Below are positions 60,626-64,000 of a stretch of 64,000 nucleotides of DNA, piece after piece (the first letter of the stretch is position 1; every line of letters starts with the position of its first letter). Both the position numbers and the translations under genes were made by a program. Source of the DNA: Bradyrhizobium sp. CB82 (lineage in GTDB: Bacteria; Pseudomonadota; Alphaproteobacteria; Rhizobiales; Xanthobacteraceae). The notes below the pieces were generated by a model that saw nothing but the letters and a program-made list of their open reading frames with translations, did not search any database and was not told the origin of the DNA. The stretch is taken from NCBI RefSeq assembly GCF_029714405.1, contig NZ_CP121650.1, positions 6,825,001 to 6,889,000 on the forward strand. Reading direction: 5' to 3'.

Positions 60626-62755
60626 TCAATCCTGGATCTTCGAGAAGTCCGCGACAGCACGCGTGGCGCTGCGGATTTCGTTCAAGAGCTTCAAGCGATT
60701 CTCGCGCACCTTCGGGTCCTCGTCGTTGACGCGGACCTTGTCGAAGAAGGCATCGACCGGCGGACGCAGCTTTGCCATTGCGCTCATGGCGGCGGCGAAA
60801 TCCTCCTTCGCGACGGCTGCGCTTGCTTCCGCCTTCACCTCACCGATCGCCTTCGCCAGCGCTTTCTCTTCAGCCAGGCTGTAGAGCGCAGGATCGGGCG
60901 CGCCGTCGAACGTGCGCTTGTCCTTCTTCTCCTCGATGCTGAGGATGTTGCCGGCGCGCTTCGTGCCGGCGAGCAGGTTCTTGCCGTCGTCACTGTCGAG
61001 GAATTTGCCGAGCGCCTCGACGCGGCGCACGATCATCAGGAGATCGTCCTGGCCGCCGAGGGCGAACACGGCGTCGACGAGATCATGACGCGCGCCCTGC
61101 TCACGGAGCTGGACTTTGAGGCGGTCGGCGAAGAAGGGAAGAAGATCAATAGCTCCCTTTCCTATGCCAAATGTTCCACCGGCACTGCGCAGACGCTGCG
61201 CGATCGATTCAAGCACCGTATCGTAGTGTTGGTCAAAGAGCTTTGCGAGGTTGAGCCGAATGCCGTTCTCAACAAGCAACCGGATCACACCCAACGCCGC
61301 GCGGCGCAGCGCATAGGGGTCCTTGCTTCCCGTCGGCTTCTCGTCGATGGCCCAGAAGCCGACGAGCGTATCGATCTTGTCGGCGAGCGCGACGGCGACG
61401 CTCACCGGATCGGTCGGCACGCGATCCGCTGGCCCTTGCGGCTTGTAGTGCTCCTCGCAGGCCGCGGCGACGGAGGCATCCTCGCCCTGGGCCAGCGCGT
61501 AGTACTTGCCCATCAGGCCCTGCACTTCCGGGAATTCGCCGACGACTTCCGTCAGCAGATCCGCCTTCGCCAGAAGCGCGGCGCGCGTGGCCTTGGCGAC
61601 ATCCGCCCCGACCAGTGGCGCGATCTCCGCCGCCAGGCGCTCGATGCGCTTGATGCGCTCTCCTTGCGTGCCGAGCTTCTCGTGGAACACGATCTGCTCG
61701 AATTTCGGCAGCCGGTCTTCGAGCTTCGTCTTCAGGTCGGTCTCGTAGAAGAACTTCGCATCCGACAGCCGCGCGCGGATCACGCGCTCGTTGCCGGAGA
61801 CGATCGCCTTGCCGCCGTCGGTCGCCTCGATATTCGCAACCAGGATGAACTTGCTGGCGAGCTTGCCCGTTTTGGGATCGCTGATCACGAAGCACTTCTG
61901 GTTGTTGCGGATGGTGGCGCGGATCACTTCCGGCGGGATCGACAAGAATTCCTGGTCGAACGAGCCCATCAGCACGACCGGCCATTCGACGAGCCCCGCG
62001 ACCTCGTCGAGCAGGTTCTGGTCTTCGAGCAGCTCGAAGCCTTGCGCAAAGGCGAGCTGCTTGGCGTCGGTCAGGATCGAATCCTTGCGACGCTCCGGAT
62101 CGAGCACGACCTTGGCGTCGAGCAGTTTTGCCTCGTAATCCTCGAAGCGGCGCACGTTGATCGCCCCTGGTGCCAGGAAGCGATGGCCGAAGGTGGTCTG
62201 GCCGGTCTCGATGCCGTCGACGGAAAAATTCACGACGTCAGGCTGTTCGGTCTCGAGCCCGAAGGTCGCGGTGATCGCATGCAACGGACGCACCCAGTTG
62301 AGCGAGCCTGACCTGGCCGAGCGCGCGCCCCAGCGCATCGATTTGGGCCAGGGGAAGGTGCGGATGATCACCGGGAGGATCTCGGCGATCACGTCGATCG
62401 CCGCACGGCCCGGTTTCTCGATCAGCGCGATGTAGAAATCGCCCTTCTTGTCGCTCTGGATCTTTGCCTCGCTCAGCGAGGCAAGGCCCGTGGCCTTCAA
62501 GAATCCCTGGATCGCAGCCTCCGGTCCGCCGACGCGCGGACCGCGGCGCTCTTCCCTAAGATCGGGCTGGCGCGCGGGGATGCCGTGTACGGTGAGCGCG
62601 AGGCGGCGCGGCGTCGCAAACGCCTTGGCGCCCTCATAGACGAGGCCTTCGGCAACCAGCTTGTCGGTGACCATGCGTCGCAGATCGTCGGCCGCCTTGG
62701 CCTGCATGCGCGCGGGAATCTCCTCGGAGAACAGCTCCAGCAACAGATCGGGCAT
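60626..62755 (-). CDS. glyS: Glycyl-tRNA synthetase beta subunit
   Basis: This encodes 709 aa, the normal length. [25 protein letters not shown] starts the family. Motifs include [67 protein letters not shown] and [20 protein letters not shown]; an HD-like domain and the DALR anticodon-binding domain complete the chain. It forms the alpha2beta2 enzyme with GlyQ. Its ATG overlaps the glyQ stop (TGATG), which couples their translation. A longer upstream frame inside glyQ is rejected. Confidence 0.97.
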   Translation of the reverse strand: MPDLLLELFSEEIPARMQAKAADDLRRMVTDKLVAEGLVYEGAKAFATPRRLALTVHGIPARQPDLREERRGPRVGGPEAAIQGFLKATGLASLSEAKIQSDKKGDFYIALIEKPGRAAIDVIAEILPVIIRTFPWPKSMRWGARSARSGSLNWVRPLHAITATFGLETEQPDVVNFSVDGIETGQTTFGHRFLAPGAINVRRFEDYEAKLLDAKVVLDPERRKDSILTDAKQLAFAQGFELLEDQNLLDEVAGLVEWPVVLMGSFDQEFLSIPPEVIRATIRNNQKCFVISDPKTGKLASKFILVANIEATDGGKAIVSGNERVIRARLSDAKFFYETDLKTKLEDRLPKFEQIVFHEKLGTQGERIKRIERLAAEIAPLVGADVAKATRAALLAKADLLTEVVGEFPEVQGLMGKYYALAQGEDASVAAACEEHYKPQGPADRVPTDPVSVAVALADKIDTLVGFWAIDEKPTGSKDPYALRRAALGVIRLLVENGIRLNLAKLFDQHYDTVLESIAQRLRSAGGTFGIGKGAIDLLPFFADRLKVQLREQGARHDLVDAVFALGGQDDLLMIVRRVEALGKFLDSDDGKNLLAGTKRAGNILSIEEKKDKRTFDGAPDPALYSLAEEKALAKAIGEVKAEASAAVAKEDFAAAMSAMAKLRPPVDAFFDKVRVNDEDPKVRENRLKLLNEIRSATRAVADFSKIQD

Positions 62756-63693
62756 CAGGCCACTCCGCCCGCTTCGGTGTGCACCCAGGCCTCGCCGCAG
62801 GCCTTGGCTAGCTCGCGCACCCTGAAAATGTAGCTCTGCCGCTCGGTCACCGAGATGACGCCGCGCGCGTCGAGAAGATTGAACACGTGGCTCGCCTTGA
62901 TGCACTGGTCATAGGCCGGCAGCGCCATCAGGTGCTCCCTGCGGTTGCTGGCTTCGCGCCAGCCGGCCTCGAGGTATTTCTTGCAGGCTTCTTCCGCCAT
63001 CTTGAATTGCTCGAACAGCATCGCGGTGTCGGCATATTCGAAATTGTGCCGCGAATATTCCTGCTCGGCCTGGAAGAACACGTCCTTATAGGTGACCTTC
63101 TGATCGCCTTCGCGGCCGTTGAAGTTGAGGTCCATGATGCGGTCGACGCCCTGCAAGTAGCAGGCAAGCCGCTCGAGCCCATAGGTGAGTTCGCCCGCCA
63201 CCGGCGCGCATTCGACGCCGGCGACCTGCTGGAAGTAGGTGAACTGCGACACTTCCATGCCGTCGCACCAGCATTCCCAGCCCAGCCCCCACGCGCCCAG
63301 CGTCGGGCTCTCCCAGTCGTCCTCGACGAAGCGGATGTCGTGCACGGCGGAATCGATGCCGATCGCGGCAAGCGACTTCAGGTACAGCTCCTGAAGGTCC
63401 GGCGGCGACGGCTTGAGGATCACCTGGAACTGGTAATAGTGCTGGAGCCGGTTGGGGTTCTCGCCGTAGCGGCCGTCCTTCGGCCGGCGCGAGGGCTGCA
63501 CATAGGCGGCATTCCACGGCTTCGGGCCGAGCGCGCGCAGGGTGGTCGCAGGGTGGAAGGTGCCGGCGCCGACCTCCATGTCGTAGGGCTGGAGGACCAC
63601 GCAGCCGTAATCCGCCCAATAGCGTTGCAGCGCCAGGATCAGGCCCTGGAACGAGCGGTCCGGGCGCATATGGGCGGGCAATGAGGCGTCCAT
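62755..63693 (-). CDS. glyQ: Glycyl-tRNA synthetase alpha subunit
   Basis: This encodes 312 aa. Catalytic class II core: [44 protein letters not shown], motif 2 [54 protein letters not shown], and [13 protein letters not shown] (motif 3). It binds ATP and glycine; GlyS supplies tRNA contact and editing-type domains. It is the first gene of glyQS, reading left. A dispersed repeat separates it from the next gene to the right. Confidence 0.97.
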   Translation of the reverse strand: MDASLPAHMRPDRSFQGLILALQRYWADYGCVVLQPYDMEVGAGTFHPATTLRALGPKPWNAAYVQPSRRPKDGRYGENPNRLQHYYQFQVILKPSPPDLQELYLKSLAAIGIDSAVHDIRFVEDDWESPTLGAWGLGWECWCDGMEVSQFTYFQQVAGVECAPVAGELTYGLERLACYLQGVDRIMDLNFNGREGDQKVTYKDVFFQAEQEYSRHNFEYADTAMLFEQFKMAEEACKKYLEAGWREASNRREHLMALPAYDQCIKASHVFNLLDARGVISVTERQSYIFRVRELAKACGEAWVHTEAGGVA

Positions 63694-63783
63694 CGTCAGG
63701 TCAGGCTTTCGCGGGGGGTTTTGAATCGCGCGGGACCGTATCGACGGCGGCGATGGGAATCAAGGCAAAGGGGGGCGTTCTTA

Positions 63784-63897
63784 CCTCCCGCGCTTGCGGG
63801 GAGGTCGCGCCGAAGGCGCGGGTGGGGGCTCTTTCCATTGAGGGAGTGTTCACTGCGGAGATACCCCACCCCCGCCCTCCCCGCAAGCGGGAGAGGG
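63784..63897. repeat. Long dispersed inverted repeat before glyQ
   Basis: CCTCCCGCGCTTGCGGGGAGG and CCCTCCCCGCAAGCGGGAGAGG bracket GCGCCGAAGGCGCGGGTGGGG and its partners. Fifth copy of the family in this window. Confidence 0.72.
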
Positions 63898-63937
63898 AGC
63901 ACACCTTTTGCGTGGCAGTGACGGAGTTTGGCGTCCC

Positions 63938-64000
63938 TTAACCCGGGCGATACGCCCCGGTGACGGGGTCGCGCTTCAGCGTCTGAATTTCCCCCGTGCG
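63938..64000 (-). CDS. 3' end of an unidentified gene (partial)
   Basis: The reverse frame reads RTGEIQTLKRDPVTGAYRPG and ends at TAA. Only 20 codons are inside the window. Coding is plausible because the frame is rich in ordinary residues and the stop precedes a repeat, as at other gene ends here. I cannot name the product. Confidence 0.35.
   Translation of the reverse strand, partial: RTGEIQTLKRDPVTGAYRPG

Noticed and set aside
60419..62311. 630-codon forward frame opposite glyS
   Set aside because: Mirror frame of glyS; it also spans a terminator and a dispersed repeat.

Overview
The window looks like the chromosome of a Bradyrhizobium-type alphaproteobacterium (order Hyphomicrobiales). 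The evidence is high GC, alphaproteobacterial protein families (TIGR02301, DUF1236, DUF3606, DUF4142, a NadQ-type regulator), the glyQ-glyS-ppdK neighbourhood, and many dispersed intergenic inverted repeats. This assignment is an inference from protein recognition by eye; no search was run.

Bases 1 to about 24,570 are a mosaic genomic island that ends at the 3' end of an intact tRNA-Pro(CGG) gene, with a tyrosine recombinase and an overlapping xis-like gene next to it. The left part is a conjugative-element cassette read leftwards: ArdC-type protein (ssDNA-binding plus zincin), large ParB-like protein, a methyltransferase/strawberry-notch helicase fusion of DarB-like architecture, a Toprim protein broken by one in-frame TAA, a DUF2493 (SLOG) protein and a small membrane protein. 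The ardC, parB and helicase genes each carry a leader hairpin of the same design just before the ribosome binding site. Next come an intact IS110 element, tiny basic proteins, and a DNA-end-repair group: a ligase-only LigD-type enzyme, an RNase HII with an altered GRG motif, and a 5'-truncated Ku. After that lie an unrecognised 349-aa protein, a frameshifted integrase, a frameshifted second IS110-family element, and a 47-nt 3' piece of a tRNA-Lys gene. The island has been built up and eroded several times.

Bases 24,570 to 64,000 are mostly core chromosome. They hold a Sua5-type tRNA-modification enzyme; an FAD-linked oxidase with GNAT and Nudix genes; a GrdB-like protein paired with a CaiB/BaiF CoA transferase; an SRAP protein; a second Nudix gene; and an IS1182-type element inserted into a dispersed repeat with a 5-bp CTCAG duplication. 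These are followed by an ECF sigma factor operon (sigma, DUF4142, cupredoxin, DUF2231), a sulfurtransferase, dihydroorotase, ygfZ-tag-HD hydrolase, a dual-specificity-type phosphatase, a NadQ candidate, a DUF2339 membrane protein, an AcuI-type reductase and an MFS transporter. The right part is the NAD cluster nadA-nadB-nadC, SleB-type cell-wall hydrolase, ppdK, two tiny genes, glyS-glyQ and the tail of one more gene.

Two genetic circuits stand out. NAD synthesis is probably controlled by the NadQ candidate about 6 kb away, because two near-identical palindromes (TACTCA-N3-TGAGYA) precede nadA. The anti-restriction/DNA-entry cassette is probably controlled together through the shared leader hairpins. 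Several pseudogenes were read directly: the Toprim nonsense mutation, two frameshifts, the truncated Ku and a chemoreceptor tail.
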